A stretch of 64,000 bases of DNA, from contig LUCM01006371.1 in NCBI GenBank assembly GCA_008360955.1, forward strand, positions 187,679 to 251,678. Direction: 5' to 3'. Numbering within the stretch: position 1 is the stretch's first letter; each line of letters opens with the position of its first letter. A model generated the notes under the pieces. That model made no database searches. It saw only the letters and a list, made by a program, of their open reading frames with translations, and had not been told where the DNA came from. Source of the stretch: Fasciolopsis buskii. Lineage: Eukaryota; Platyhelminthes; Trematoda; Plagiorchiida; Fasciolidae. Positions 11,255-24,200 of this stretch are shown here, in pieces. The position numbers were made by a program, and so were the translations under genes.

Positions 11255-11639
11255 TGCTTGGGATCGGAGGCTTACAAACAAATGTTTTGGATGAGTTTGA
11301 AAACCCAAAAACCGACGGAATAGTCATTGAAAAGTAGAACTGTTTTGTAACCTAATTTACGCATGCCCGACAGTGGCCAAGCCTCAATGCACAACATAAG
11401 GGACCCGGGACAACAATTATGTAGAAACGTGAGATGATACAGAACCACATGAGGTCCAAGTAGGGTCAGGTTAACAGTATTCCGGTCATCTGACTGGTTA
11501 TATAATTTCTAAAATTTATGTTTGTGCGTATACTGAATAAGAATTTGAAGGTGTACGCTAAACTCCAAAATATTTATTGTGACTTTTCGTTCCTAGTGTG
11601 GATGGGGACACAGTACTAAGCATTTTACAACTTGATACA
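11255..11639. other. No recognised feature
   Basis: Nothing identified. Confidence 0.4.
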
Positions 11640-11970
11640 TTTTAGTAGTAGGAGATTGAATGTTTACATGAAATAATTCACCATGTGATATCATCGATCA
11701 ACTCACCATAAAGAAACCATGGAAGCACTGTACAGCTGTTTCATCCTTGTTAGGAATCATCAGCAGTGCATATCCACCGCGCCCCAACTGGGACGCGAAC
11801 CCGGGACGAACGATTCTGAATTGAACAACCTAGCCACTGCGCTGCCGGGAAGGCTCTGAACGGTTTGTTGAACTTCACCACATGATGTTGCACCTATCCG
11901 TCACTGATTTGCACGGTTACTGTCCGTTAGCTCACAGCGATCGACCCCTACTTCTAGTATTTCCTGAAAT
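11640..11970 (-). repeat. Fold-back repeat, left part (copy 4)
   Basis: Starts with the outer end TAGTAGTAGGAGATTGAATG, then the left arm. Next comes the tRNA-like core on the minus strand (B box complement near 11800), then the internal stretch GGTTTGTTGAACTTCACCAC shared with 9.3 kb. The right arm is missing, so this copy is truncated. Confidence 0.75.
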
Positions 11971-12482
11971 TCTCTTGTCTGATATGGAATCTGAGTTGCA
12001 CATATTTTTGCCAGTACGTATATTTTCATGTTTGCATGTATATAACATTTTTGGCTTCGGAAGCAATCAATTACCAACGTGTTCACACAAACAAACACAA
12101 ATTCGGCGGGACACCCGATCAACTCCTTGAGTTTTTGACATCGTTAGGCATACTTATCCAATAAACCTGTAATAGCAACTCCAACCGTACAAGGAATTCC
12201 GATTTAAACTTTTGTCAATCAGATAAAGGTTCCTGAACTTGCAAGTAGGTGGAAACGCCAAATCCGAAGTTTCTAAATTGATCAAACTTGCAATTTTAAA
12301 GCTATTTTGGAACCAAAGTCTACATATAGATTAGATCTAGACAATTAATCATTTTAGAGACTAGTATTAATCGGCAAGTGCCCGCACATGACGGCAGTTT
12401 GGCTGACGATGAAAAGGTGTACGACATGAACGCCAAATCATCAATGACGACAGGTGAACAAAATTGGACATTACGATTAGGC
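11971..12482. other. No recognised feature
   Basis: Nothing identified. Confidence 0.4.
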
Positions 12483-12562
12483 TGGACGGGAACTGTTGCC
12501 GCAGTGGTAACATCAACTCCTCCCAGTTGGAAGGGATGGGTTCAAACCCTGGAAACGATAAC
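12483..12562 (+). repeat. tRNA-like head, plus strand
   Basis: An A-box-like TTGCCGCAGTGGTAACATC and a B-box-like GGTTCAAACCC lie at tRNA-like spacing. No complete cloverleaf is visible, so a SINE or tRNA relic is more likely than a working tRNA. Confidence 0.45.
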
Positions 12563-15359
12563 GAACGTGCACTATTAAAAGGCTCTAACGAGAGTGAAGC
12601 TGGAGTTTGTTGGAAGGTTAACCGAATGACTTGAGGTTTATGGGTGAAAGCTGTAATCTGAAGGTGGCCAGAAAAGCATATGGAACATTAACCCACATAC
12701 TACTCACAAGTATTTGTGAGCTATATGTGCAAAGGGTTTTCTTGTAGCCCCGTGTGGGGACGAACATCCTGCGGCGGTTCTGGCCAGGCTAGACAAACTT
12801 TCGTCGAGACTTGATGCACTGTCCGGGAAAAAGCAGTGTGACTTTGTTTTACCTGCGGTCTTATGATGTGACAAAACGTGAAAGGTTTCCATGCAGGATG
12901 CTTTCTGCTCCTGCTAATTCTCGGCACGATGATCCCCAAATCCAATTCTCAAATTTCCACATGATCCATTTTTTCTTCTAAACCTTCCAGGGGCAATATC
13001 CTAGGAACTTTGCTGTCCCTTATTTGGGACACACAGGTGAAATTAGGAACCCAGGTCTCCACCAACTAATTGACCAGCCCATCGAGATTTTCTTCCCACT
13101 ATCTTCTTTCACAAGATGATGGGTGCAATAATATTTAATCAGCTTTATTACGTTTTCCGATTGTATTACCTGTCGGCCCTGCCTGGTTCTTTATGATGTC
13201 TTGAGCTATAACATACGCGAATATAACAGAGCTCATCCAGTGGACTGTTCTCAACCGTCTAGGTCACGTAAACGAAACGCTCTAAAGCTAACAAAAAGAG
13301 ACCTGTTCTTGATTAGTGCACAAACTACTAAAAACAAAGCGCTAGAAAAAGAATGACCCCCCCTTCCCGTCCAGCTTAGGAACATGCCAGGATCCCGCTA
13401 CGTAGACTCGGATACAGTCGTTGCTTTTTTATCATGTGACTGGGGCAAGCTATTCTCCGTGTCCTATGCACTTGAGTCAGATCACACGAATGACCGAGAA
13501 CAGACAAATTGGTTGCAGATTGTTACCCTCGTTAAGACCATCTCTCTGTTCATATATCGGAGTGAGATGTGACTAAATTCGTGTCACTGTGTTGGAAACG
13601 ACAGCCTAGATCTAATGTTCAAGTCATCAAAAATTTCAACACAGACTGGGACGCAAAACGACCTTGTGTTGAATGACGTGTTCACTTGTTAACCGATTGG
13701 TGGATAACTGGATTACGTGCCTTCCAAAGGGCTACCAGACAGTGTGCAATAACCGCCCTCGAACATTATCCGTACTGTAACTTTTATTCACTGTTCTGAA
13801 TTCTGCTCTCTTAAGCCGATCCTATCTCTAGACTGTTATCGACCGTTCCAGCAAACACAAATGAAAACAACCAAAGCCAATTGGCACATAGAGTTCCACT
13901 TATTGAGTAAAATCACATTCATAGGCTACTTTGCTTGCATTGGTGTGCCTGTGCGAGTGTCATTATTTCATCGGTTGTCCGGGTCATGTTTTGATTGGCC
14001 CAACTTAGTTGGTGCATTTCACCCGGTTTAGTTCATGACGTCTTTTGTCAAATCCGGGACACTCATCCTGACTGGTTGACCCAACTAACAGTGTGGCCTT
14101 CTTAGTTTTCGTATTGATACTCTTGCCTTCTGGTCACGCCACCATGTCGACCGGCCGTTGGTGGCCAATAGGAAAACGCGGTCTCACTCTGGTCTTGCCT
14201 TCTGCACTTGCCGGGTGTCCGGGTAGACCAGGTTACATGCAAGCCTGCGTATTGGTCGAAATTCGTCCGGTACGGTCTAGCGTCGCCCAACCACCGAAAA
14301 AGCTCCCTTAGACTCAGGCACAAAGTCATGCAGACTATCATTCCCTTACACTGTTCACCAAATATCGACGCATTGGGTCACGGTTCAAGGGTTGCTAATG
14401 CAAACCCCTGCGACCACTTGTTACTATCACAAAACTGGTGATGAAATTTAACAAAACTCACACAACAGTCACGTGTTTGGGGGGTGGAGCTTCTCTCCAA
14501 ATTTATCAACATTTGCACACGGGCAATGTAAGGCTATTCAGAGAATGTGACGCCAAAAAACGTTTCATTTCGTGTGATTATGACACATTTTTCATGCGAT
14601 TGGACTTCGGGAAAAGCGCACATTCACCAAAGTGAATTACGTCAAACAGCGTTTTCAACTGAAGTCGAACTGCTTAGTGCAAGCAGGCAGAAGTACCTAA
14701 ACACATTGAAATATCATTTCATTTAGTTTGAATAAACAGAAATTCTGTGATTTCTATGAGCTTGAGATTTAGGTCGTAGGTATTTCATTACCCATCGGTG
14801 TTAGATTTGAATTTCGCAATCGCATACTATTGAAGTGCTTGCATAATCTTCCAGTCTGGTAACTTTAGTTTTACGTTTTTCCATCTTATCAAATTTCCTT
14901 GTCAATCAATGAATTTCACTTACACTTTCGCTTAACTGTGCTCGCAAAAGAGGATAATCTGTAGATCGCTTGGGATTTCCATGGCTGAGGACCAACGGTG
15001 TCACTGGGATGGCTTTGGTCTTTCGAATTGCCTACTACTGCACAATAAAACACATCACATGCCTCTCCGAGTCATCTGATCACCGAAACGATCGGTCAAC
15101 CAATCAACAGAAAGGTGAATCGATTGGTTAGCAAACTAACTGTTTCTCTTACTCCTAACTCGAATCTAGAGAAACGTGACTTCAATAGTTCACGAGTAAA
15201 ATATATTAAACATGTCCCATTTATGCGCGAGTGTGGTGGAGGGAGCGTTCTCCACAGCCACACAAAGGTGGGGAATGGGCACTACCAGTTTAGAGCGAAA
15301 GTAAACCTCACACGGTCCTATTAGGTGAGGTGTGGTAACAAGCTGGATGACGGCTAACT
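12563..15359. other. No recognised feature
   Basis: A long stretch without a supportable gene. Short frames occur on both strands, but none resembles a known family and no splice-linked chain was convincing. Confidence 0.4.
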
Positions 15360-15455
15360 GCCGTACACTACCGCAGTGATCGGGGAATCGGGGATTCGAA
15401 CCTCTGATCCTTTCCGTGACAGTCGCTTAACCCGCTTGATCAAACCTGGGTCGAA
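15360..15455 (-). repeat. tRNA-like SINE head
   Basis: Complement gives TTTGATCAAGCGGGTTAAG (A-box position) and AGGTTCGAATCCCC (B box). The first half is tRNA-like but no paired acceptor stem is seen. It is probably a further SINE family. Confidence 0.55.
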
Positions 15456-17399
15456 ATCGGCGATTTGAATCTTGAACAAGTCCGTTCATTTGTGTGGTGC
15501 ACTGTCTTCCATTTGAGTCTCTGGCTTATCGAAACACTAACGAATAGTGCGAAAGACCAAGTTGATTCGAGTGACAGTGTGCCAGCTGCATGCCGCCTAA
15601 TGGTTTCTTCGAAACGGTCGATCTTTTCTAGATCATCTGTTCGCACGGACTTGGGATGTATTCGTTTCGCCCAAGCGATCATTCTTCTATGAACAGAACT
15701 TTGGGTGCAAGCTGTATCCTCTGTCTGAATCAAGTGAATGGATTGATTTTTTCTCAAAATTGTAAGAATTTCTATTTGGTTAGTTCTTGCTTGAACACTG
15801 TGACTTCTTTTTCTGACAGTCAAGGTGGTTCTGACGGGGTCTGTGTATTATCACGCATGTGGATTCGTGTGTGACAAACAAACGGCGTGCGAGCCTGCGA
15901 CCATTGCTGAAACATCTCTTAATCAGTTGTGTTTGGGTGTGGCCAAGTGTCCGGGATGGAACGCCTAGGCCGACGGGAACACTGACGTCAGCGTTCTACG
16001 GATAATACTAACTGGCTCCAACAATTTCCCATTGGATGTCACTGCGAATTTGCACGAGTCTTCCGTTTCGTATCACAATATCCCAGTATCCTGTCCATCT
16101 TTGTCGAATTCCTAGGCACGCTCCCAAACAAACCTTTAACGAATTGGGTGCGATCGACAGGAAGATGATTCAGTCCGTAACACAACTAGATTCGGAATTT
16201 TATTGGAGCTCTTTAATCTGCTACATTTTGTCGACATCACTTTCGAGACTCCACAATACAATTCAGCAACCAGAAAGAGAGAACGTTTCAGTATTCGGTC
16301 CATGACCGACAAATTCATCACTGAATTTATTCCACTTGTAGATGTACATAATTTTCTGTCATTTAAGCATACTCTTTAAACAACCAGCCAGGCAACTTGT
16401 GCTTATCTCCAAAATCGATGATTCGGCCAGCCAAACGAAATCCAGTAGCTATTGATTTTCCTCACCGTAGCACGATTTTTATCGAAAGACTATAGTATAG
16501 TCAGTCTAACAATAAAGCTTGCAATATTCATTACATGATCTCATAAGCTCTTTTCAAAGTTGGATGGAGGGGTTTGTGAACAAGTCGCACTATTCTGTGT
16601 TCGATAGTTGCCACGGCTGGCGTTTGACGGAATGTTGTTTGCCCCCGGGGAACAATGATGTGCTGTCAGTAAGAAATCATGTAGTTCTACTAAAATGAAT
16701 GTCACTTCAATCGTAAACGTCTTATGCCCTCTCGATCACGTGTCAATCAGAATTGATGTTTCAAGCGTGGATGTAGTAAAACGGATACTCCCGGTAACCG
16801 CTAAGACGCACTGCACAGCAGGTCAGGAAGCCGTGACCCTGAAACTTGGAGTCATTTAGAGCCAAGCACGCTCGCGATAAATCGGGTTACACTAGCATGT
16901 ATAAAATTATTAGACAGCACGTGTATACACAATTCATAAATGTAGCCAAGGACAAACTGATCAAGCAGTTCAGTGGGTAGTATGTAAGTTTGAAACGCGT
17001 TTTCTTCCCATTTCCCTTATAATGGAACGAAATCTGGACATGATTTTCAATGCCACTAACTCATTGGAAATATTCAACCTCTATGGCACCTAGTTGTACA
17101 TTCAAATGTCCTGTCCGGTACCAAAGGTTTACCGTCAATATGACACTATGGTACAAAGTCGTGGGTGTATTCCTTGCTTGGATGCGAATACCCTCGAGAT
17201 CAAGAACTTATCCAGGTTGAACCACTTATTCGTTTCACAGAATATGCCCACTCCCTGGGTAATTTCAACGTGGGATAACACTAACGACCGCGATCAATCC
17301 CCGACCCATTGATTCAGTCGCACTTGCAGCGTTATTCACACCCGAGTTAATAATGACGTGCTTGATGAATGTGAGTAGCATGTGATCAGATTTTGCTCA
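15456..17399. other. No recognised gene; one 127-codon open frame
   Basis: The minus frame 15440-15823 is the longest unexplained frame in this part and begins inside the SINE head next door. Its product is basic, with no motif I recognise, and I do not support it as a gene. The rest holds nothing identifiable. Confidence 0.35.
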
Positions 17400-17595
17400 C
17401 GTCATCTTCCTTTTATCGTTTACTGCCCATTGCCCTTATCGATGAAATTACAAAGTGCATCACTTTCAAGAAAGAGACCAGGGCCAAATGAGGGCTGTTC
17501 ATCGGAAAAATTTGACTGGCCTTGGAAAGAATTGAACTCGCGACTTTCAGGTTAAAACGCCATGATACTGACCATTTGACAAATCCGCGAGTCAA
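17400..17595 (-). repeat. tRNA-derived SINE (family 2)
   Basis: Head at the right: complement GTCAAATGGTCAGTATCATGG (A box region) and GAGTTCAATTC (B box). The body has GAGGGCTG and the left end is a T-rich tail. Same orientation as the other family members. Confidence 0.65.
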
Positions 17596-17978
17596 CTACT
17601 ATACGACAATGATATTGTACGGTGTAAAAGTTGTAACTGATAGAATCTGTAGCATGTGGTGAGTCTTTGAATCGGCTGACATGCGACCCAAACAACCAAT
17701 CGTATCAAACATTCGATTCACAATCATTCACTTTAAGCTACTTGTGTAGCTGTCTTATTGATGACTCCATGTTGTGATCAGACAAATTTATCACCTAACA
17801 ACACGAGCGACGCGACACCAATCGTATTCAGGTGAACGAGCTGATCCAACAACTGTAGGGCGGGCGAAGACAAAGGGGCCGATCAAGTTTGGGGGGGGGG
17901 AGTAGACTGCCAGCCGATGCCAAAAATCCAAGTCCAATTTGTTTCGGTAGGACAGTAAAGCAGAATTATTGCTTTCAG

Positions 17979-18113
17979 TTGCATGTTTAGCACTCGAATG
18001 AGTGAATAAAATTGGTCCGAAAACACATGACTAGATGGACGGTTATCATCATTCTTCAGATGCGCGTATCTGGTACTTCGTATCTCGGTCATCTACGTAG
18101 TTGTACACCACTT
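17979..18113 (+). repeat. Old copy of the TA-flanked repeat
   Basis: CGAATGAGTGAATAAAATTG, then CATTCTTCAGATGCGCGTATCTGG, follow the family order with many substitutions. Confidence 0.45.
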
Positions 18114-19735
18114 TGCTAACGTGACACTGGAATTTCATTGGAATCCTTACGGGAATGCATGGAAAAACGCACGACCAGTCACCGTGGGGTTCTTAAATGT
18201 GTTTATCCGTCATGCATGGTGCTGACGACTCGATTTAGATTCAATCAAGATTATGTCTGGAAAATCGGATGAATGACCCACGGGCGGAAATATGATCCAA
18301 TGCAAGCCTGACAGAATGGCTAGAATCAGCCATTGGTGCCATTTCTGAGACGGATTGAAAGCTGTCTAATTTTCCTGACTTCTTCATAGGTGAGTAAGCT
18401 ATCAATCGAAATGACAACCAAGGAAGAAACAGTGAGCTCAAAAGACTGAAGTCGGTCGACCAATGAACTTTGACCTAAGAAGATCAATACAATTAATCTG
18501 ATTTTGACAACTAAACGAGAGTCATTTTGACCAGCTAGAGGTCCTTTGATCTTTTTTTTGTTTATCTAGTCAGGGCGGAAACGAACTGAAATCGAGACGT
18601 CCGTTAGACGTTGTTGGAGTTAGCAACCCTTGATGTTGAGATTTGAAAACAATCATAATGAAAAGATGATTTCGCCCGTTGCCCCAAATACGCAGACTGG
18701 GTAGTGAAATTCACGGCCAATTCACCAAACAGTTCACGTGACTACAAAATTTCGTGCCTATTTAGAGCTTTGTCAGGCCGTCCGCGATGTCTTCCAGCTT
18801 TGTACAGCAGGACCAAATATCAATAGTACAATGAACAAGGTGTGTACGGGTGAAGACGAATGGCGTAAGACAGATTCCGGATTGTCACAAGGTCATTAAA
18901 ACGGAATTTGCCAAACGTCCCGGATGCGATAATTGTTGATCCAACCAATTGGGGATCTTGCGGTCAATATGAATTTGCCACTTAGCTGTAGTTATCCCCT
19001 ACAATTTTTGTTATGATCACACTATCTCTAGTTTGTATCCTAAACACCTAAAAGATGCAAGAACACTCGAAACTATCGAATGATAAGTTGCTCTCATCCA
19101 GGTAACATGACAATGTGTAACAGTGTGAGCTAACTGGTAAACCACTTCGCTAATGTCTTGTATTTGACAATAATAATTACCATTGCGGCGAAAACGCATC
19201 GACGACGCCCAGGAATAATTGCCATTGATCGCACGAAACAAATGGAAACATTTTGTTTGTTTGTTTTGATGAAAAACCAAATTCCATCGTCTGACTTAAA
19301 AGTTAACGGGAACGGGAGATAGAGAACTGGAAATTGAATGACAAGTGGATTGACGAGCCGATAGGTGAGCGGACACCTTCGTCTTTTATACGCTACATAA
19401 CACTGACCATCCATCCAGAGCTAACTTCGCTTACGTCTAGTGCACATCCTAGCAACAACAACTACTACAACTACAACATTAAATAAGGTAACCAAAAATT
19501 TACTTCCATATACAATCGGAAGAGGTCATTCGTACAGGTATTACGCGATGCCTAACAGTGAGGCAATCAAACACGGGCCTTAGCATGTGCTCCAATGTTA
19601 TGAAATGTGCTCATTGTATGAAGTCGGAGACGGTTGACAGCAGACAGATTGCAGCAAACCATGATCGACTGGGATTGAAATAAATCACGTGAACAAATGC
19701 AAGCAAAATCTAATCTCATTTTGTAATATTAGCTG
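18114..19735. other. No recognised feature
   Basis: Nothing identified. Confidence 0.4.
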
Positions 19736-19761
19736 CTATATATAGATATATATATATATAT
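19736..19761. repeat. (TA)n microsatellite
   Basis: TA tract. Confidence 0.9.
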
Positions 19762-19992
19762 CTGTATACGCTGAATATCGTACAGTCATGTGTGAGATAA
19801 TCATGTGTCAGCCGAAAGAATCCAAGTTACAATTTTTTTGAAACTTATTCAAGCCAACAGATCTGACATCGATCGCCCCTCTGAATTATTTATATTTAGT
19901 ACCTGCCTGGGCGTGATCAAGTAGATTAAGTGTGTACCACCCAAAGGGATTGGAGGTGTGGATCTCCTTCGATTCCTTCTAACGTACCCCTT

Positions 19993-20020
19993 TCCTCCTC
20001 CTCCTCCTCCTCCTCCTCCT
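19993..20020. repeat. (TCC)n microsatellite
   Basis: Nine-fold CTC/TCC tract. Confidence 0.9.
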
Positions 20021-20394
20021 ACTCACTGTATGGTACGCCCGTGTGGTTATGGCGGATGCTCCCACAACTGTACTCATGCGTAATGCATGTAGCGAAGGGA
20101 AATAAAGTTAAGCGTGGGGCGCTTTCAAGGATCCAGTGATTCTTCATCGACAAGTATGCTGTTTTTCACGAACAGAAAACGCAGTCGATTGAAGAGTGCA
20201 GAACGGTACACTGATCACCGATGGAAGGACTTGGACCGGTGACAGTCAAGTCGAGACATTACGATGTTATCTAATTAACTATTGTTGATCGTCTTCCACA
20301 ATGAATTTTCCTTTCTGTCATTTGGTGGTTTAAACGCCATCGAATGCCATCCTGTTAGATGAATTCTGTCTGATTTAGGAATGATTTCCGGTAA

Positions 20395-20433
<39 letters not shown>
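20395..20433. repeat. (CT)n(AT)n microsatellite
   Basis: A CT tract changes directly to AT and abuts the TA-flanked repeat. Confidence 0.95.
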
Positions 20434-20755
20434 CTAATTCGGACTGTACAAGTATAAGGATGTTTGGACAAGGGAGTACCGGGTACGCATACCTGACGAG
20501 CGACAGTAACCGCGAGACCAGTCTTGTGCTCCCAGGCAAGTTTTGTTCACTCATCCAGATGCTACTTCCTGCTTCTATATTATATACATATGTATTTTCT
20601 GGGGCATTCTGCCCTCGTTCCTAAGGTTGGCTCAGCCCAACTGACAAAGAATTGTCAACGAATCACAGTTGTGGTTCTTCTGTGGACTCTTCGACGAAGA
20701 GCTTTTATGCACTCTCTTGATGCCACAAATTCGATATATATATATATATATATGC
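20434..20755 (-). repeat. TA-flanked repeat, full copy
   Basis: Minus-strand copy bounded by (AT)n at 20417-20433 and (TA)n at 20734-20754, with a third TA-rich spot inside (20579-20592). On the complement it carries AGAGTCCACAGAAGAACC, then TTTGTCAGTTGGGCTGAGCC, GGGCAGAATGCCCCAGAA, and CATCTGGATGAGTGAACAAA. It supplies the stretch that the N gap hides in the 52-kb copies. No coding content is evident. Confidence 0.85.
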
Positions 20756-20773
20756 GATAGGTTTAATAGGACT

Positions 20774-21085
20774 TTAAAATGACTCATCATGCATTTGCAG
20801 TATCAAACTTCTCAGTAAAAAGCCATATGCAGTTGTTTCATGGTTCTTAGGAATTCATCGGCAGAGCATATTATGCGAGTCATACAGAGTCAATGTTCAT
20901 CAATAGATTTTGCAGGCCACAGATCTTTGCACATCGGAACAACGACTGCCAGTGTTGGCAAACCGTTGAGTATCAGTCCTAGCGTAACATCTAAGGCGTT
21001 CGACTCATAGTCGTCCCAGTTCGGGTGCGATCGACATCTAGTGCTGATGATGCCTAATAAGGATGCAACAGCCTTAGCATGTTTC
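20774..21085. repeat. Fold-back repeat with tRNA-like core, old copy
   Basis: The left arm is worn (GCAGTTGTTTCATGGTTCTTAGGAATTCATCGGCAG, about 20830-20868). The right side reads TAGCGTAACATCTAAGG ... TCATAGTCG ... GTGCTGATGATGCCTAATAAGGATG, which matches the A-box side and right arm of copy 1. Confidence 0.6.
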
Positions 21086-22379
21086 TTTTGTACATTTGCA
21101 CAAAAACCCAAGAAGAACGTAGTATTCATGAATGGAACAGAAAGCGCTCTTATAAGCTTTCGCCGTGAGCATTTCGATGTTCTGTTAATGTTTTTGTGTT
21201 GTTTTTTTTCTTACCAGGCAAGAGTTCTACAGACGAGCATTTAAACAGCATTCACACAAAGGACTTCTGTTCTGAACCATGTCTCACAACGTCTCATGCC
21301 TACGACTATTATCATTACTTGGACTCCAACCAAGAAATCAGGAAGTGCCAGTTGATGCCAAACCCGACCATGATACCTTATCCATACTTCCACGTTGCTT
21401 CTTCAGCCCAATCCCAGAACGTGTAAACAATGTCACGAAAAGATAGCCGATTGTTACAGATGCGCAAAACGTATCCAGACCACCGGAAGCCATGTAGTGC
21501 GACTATCTCGGTCAGATGGTGTTTATGAAAACCCAACGCGCAACTCCCCCCCCCACACTATTGCTTGCTCGATATTCCCGACTAAACTCGATCAATATTT
21601 CCGGGGTCATCGATGCGCGAATACAGAAAGCCAACCAGGAGATGCGATGGAAGCTATTGGATATTTTTGACCCAATAGTTGTCACTTTCAGGTGACCTTA
21701 CTACTCCTAGCCTTGAACTACAGACTTGAATAGGGGACAGTTCACGCAGGTCATTCCAAATTTATTTCAAGCGAAAAATGTAAAATATTGTCACATTAAG
21801 TGGCTTCAGAATTAATTGAACACATGGTGCCAACAGGCCACCAAGTCATTGTGAAAAGGGCACGAAATTGCACAAATTTGCTTAAGTGACTCGGTGTTCT
21901 ATGATTAAGACTACAATAGCTAGTGTCTAATGTTAATGACTTGAGTTCACTATTTGCGCGTGGATTTAATTATTACATAACTGAGTTCGATAGTGTGCCA
22001 CTATTCAAATAATGCTTTGCCCTTCGGGTGACGTACCTTTTGCCGAAAACAGCAATGACAACAGGACAGAACACGATAACTTCCAATTCGAGTCGTGTAC
22101 CAAACAGGTGGAAATTCATAGTGGTTACAAATGACCTGATTATATTAGTAAATCTTTGGTAGGATACTGTGTACACTTCTAAGTTTTCACTAGAAGGAAA
22201 TGGGATGTAGATGTGCTACGAATTTTTCCATCCAGTAGACTCGATAAAACTTACCGAATGGAGACAGAAAACACTGTCCCTTGTTCTTTTGTCACGTGTG
22301 GGAGGCCGGATACGATAGGGTGCTCAGCAGACGGACGTGGATATCGGCTCCTTTTTATCAATCTTGGCCCGTTTTTATC
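21086..22379. other. No recognised feature
   Basis: Nothing identified apart from short unlinked frames. Confidence 0.4.
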
Positions 22380-22446
22380 AACACACACACACACGTGCGC
22401 GCACACACACACACAGGCACACACACACACAGGCACACACACACAA
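22380..22446. repeat. (CA)n microsatellite
   Basis: CA tract with three interruptions (GTGCGCG, AGG, AGG). Repetitive peptides on both strands here are products of the repeat. Confidence 0.95.
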
Positions 22447-23130
22447 ATAAGTCGATGCGTGTAGTTTGAAGGCAGTGAAAGCCACAATCTGGACAATATC
22501 AGTAGGAGAGGAAGTTCCAACTGTGCTCCTTCTGGTTTGCTATTGCCGTTTTACTCGTTTGTGACGCTGGCACCACAAATAGTAAGCATGGTCGTGAAGG
22601 TCGATTCAGAATTGCACGTGACTGTGCACGTACATACGTAGAGATATAGGTACACAGAGAGACACAGACAAACAGTCTTAGTCTTAGGCAAGCCACATAC
22701 AAGCGCATAAACAAGTGTAAGTACGAGTCTACACATGAGCATGAAATCGCACGCGTATGTGAACATACAGTCACTGACGGTTATCAAACGAAGCAAGGCG
22801 GAGCAGGGTGACGCGATGGGATTCACGTGTCTTGAGCCGTAGAAATAACCCGTTTCCTCGACCTTCGAGGGTGGGAATGTTAGTGCGGTAAATTCCTCAC
22901 CACTCAAAAGACTGGGTGGAACGGAATACATAAAGCAAAAATTAAAAACACTGAATTTTCATCCTTATGGATGACTTTTTACGTCACATTTGTCACTGAG
23001 AGAAAAACAGTGAAATGAGAGAGCAGAATAAAAAAACGCATTCGTCCAACAACGTAATGCTAGGTCTTGTATTAAATAACTACTGATTATCAAATAAATG
23101 GAGAAATTTTATATTGATTCTTCACATCCC
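22447..23130. other. No recognised feature
   Basis: Nothing identified. Confidence 0.4.
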
Positions 23131-23156
23131 GAGAGAGAGAAAGAGAGAGAGAGAGA
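23131..23156. repeat. (GA)n microsatellite
   Basis: GA tract with one interruption. Confidence 0.9.
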
Positions 23157-24109
23157 ATCCAACGTGACCCCTGGACAACCCGGTGAGTAGACAAACCTTA
23201 ATGAACCTGACAAAACGAGATTATTGTGCTCACTTATGAGAAAGGTGTCGCGTAAACACATCAGATCAGCCGAACTGGATGCAGAGCTCAGACCTCGATC
23301 AGATACACGAGTAGCTTGGCTCTTATTTGTATCGCCTATATTATTATATTAATTCGGAATTATGTCAAAATGATTCTGATTTATGCTGAGGATATTCATC
23401 TCACACACGAGGTCTCACAAGAGCACAACCAATAACGGATTGCAGATAATTAGTGCACCTTACAGATCACGTGTTTAAATATGCCCATGTAAGATGGATC
23501 ACGGTTCACACCGACCCAAACGAGGTCACACTCACTCAAATGATTGACATTTCCGAATGTATTTGACAAAATTCAGAATAATTTTGAAACAGTCCCAAAA
23601 TAACACGGAAGTGTTACAGAAAACTGTCCTATTCAATGTATGCCGATCAGCGGTAATTTTGTCCGGACGAAAAGTCGACGGCACTAGGGATTGAGAAAAT
23701 TCGATTTGGTCAGAGAAGGTTAGCAACAAAACCGCAGCAGCTCGGGTATCTGAAAGTAACCGAATGGACTCAAAACAAACCGACGTATTTCATATCACGA
23801 AATCTGTTCAAGCGTCACGTTCAAACTAAACCAATCAAATGTTGCGCTGATTGTGAAATAAGTACATTAAATAACATTGACGAACAGGAGATGTGACTTT
23901 AATCAGGAGTATTCTGTCCGAGATTTTGTGATAATCAAATACTTGGTCCTTATTACATGCTCTACTTGTGCGCAAAAGCGAATCAGCGAATCGAAACGCG
24001 ACTGAACGTTGTATGAGTGCTGACAAGGTAGGTAAATCGAATGAGATGAAGAAGGAAGTGGCCTCTGAACGAGCCACGAAGAGCGGACCACTTTTACTTT
24101 ATCCGAGAG
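23157..24109. other. No recognised feature
   Basis: Nothing identified. Confidence 0.4.
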
Positions 24110-24200
24110 CTGTGGGGAATGGTTGATTTCCCATCCTGCTCTCCTACTGGGAGTCGATCCGATTCTTCGCATGTGAGTCATTTACCCTTTTGCAGACAAG
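24110..24200 (-). repeat. Possible tRNA-like head
   Basis: Complement TCTGCAAAAGGGTAAATG and GGATCGACTCCC sit at about A-box and B-box spacing. The match is weak and unsupported by a second copy. Confidence 0.3.

Noticed and set aside
12704..12945. Gag-like minus-strand frames
   Set aside because: Only vague composition similarity; no conserved block found and no adjacent polymerase.
15440..15823. 127-codon minus-strand frame
   Set aside because: No recognisable domain, begins in a SINE head, and has no supporting exons.
22380..22446. CRISPR-like array
   Set aside because: It is a dinucleotide repeat without spacers, and the DNA is eukaryotic.
22213..22520. His/Thr- and Cys/Val-rich frames
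   Set aside because: All arise from the (CA)n tract in different frames.
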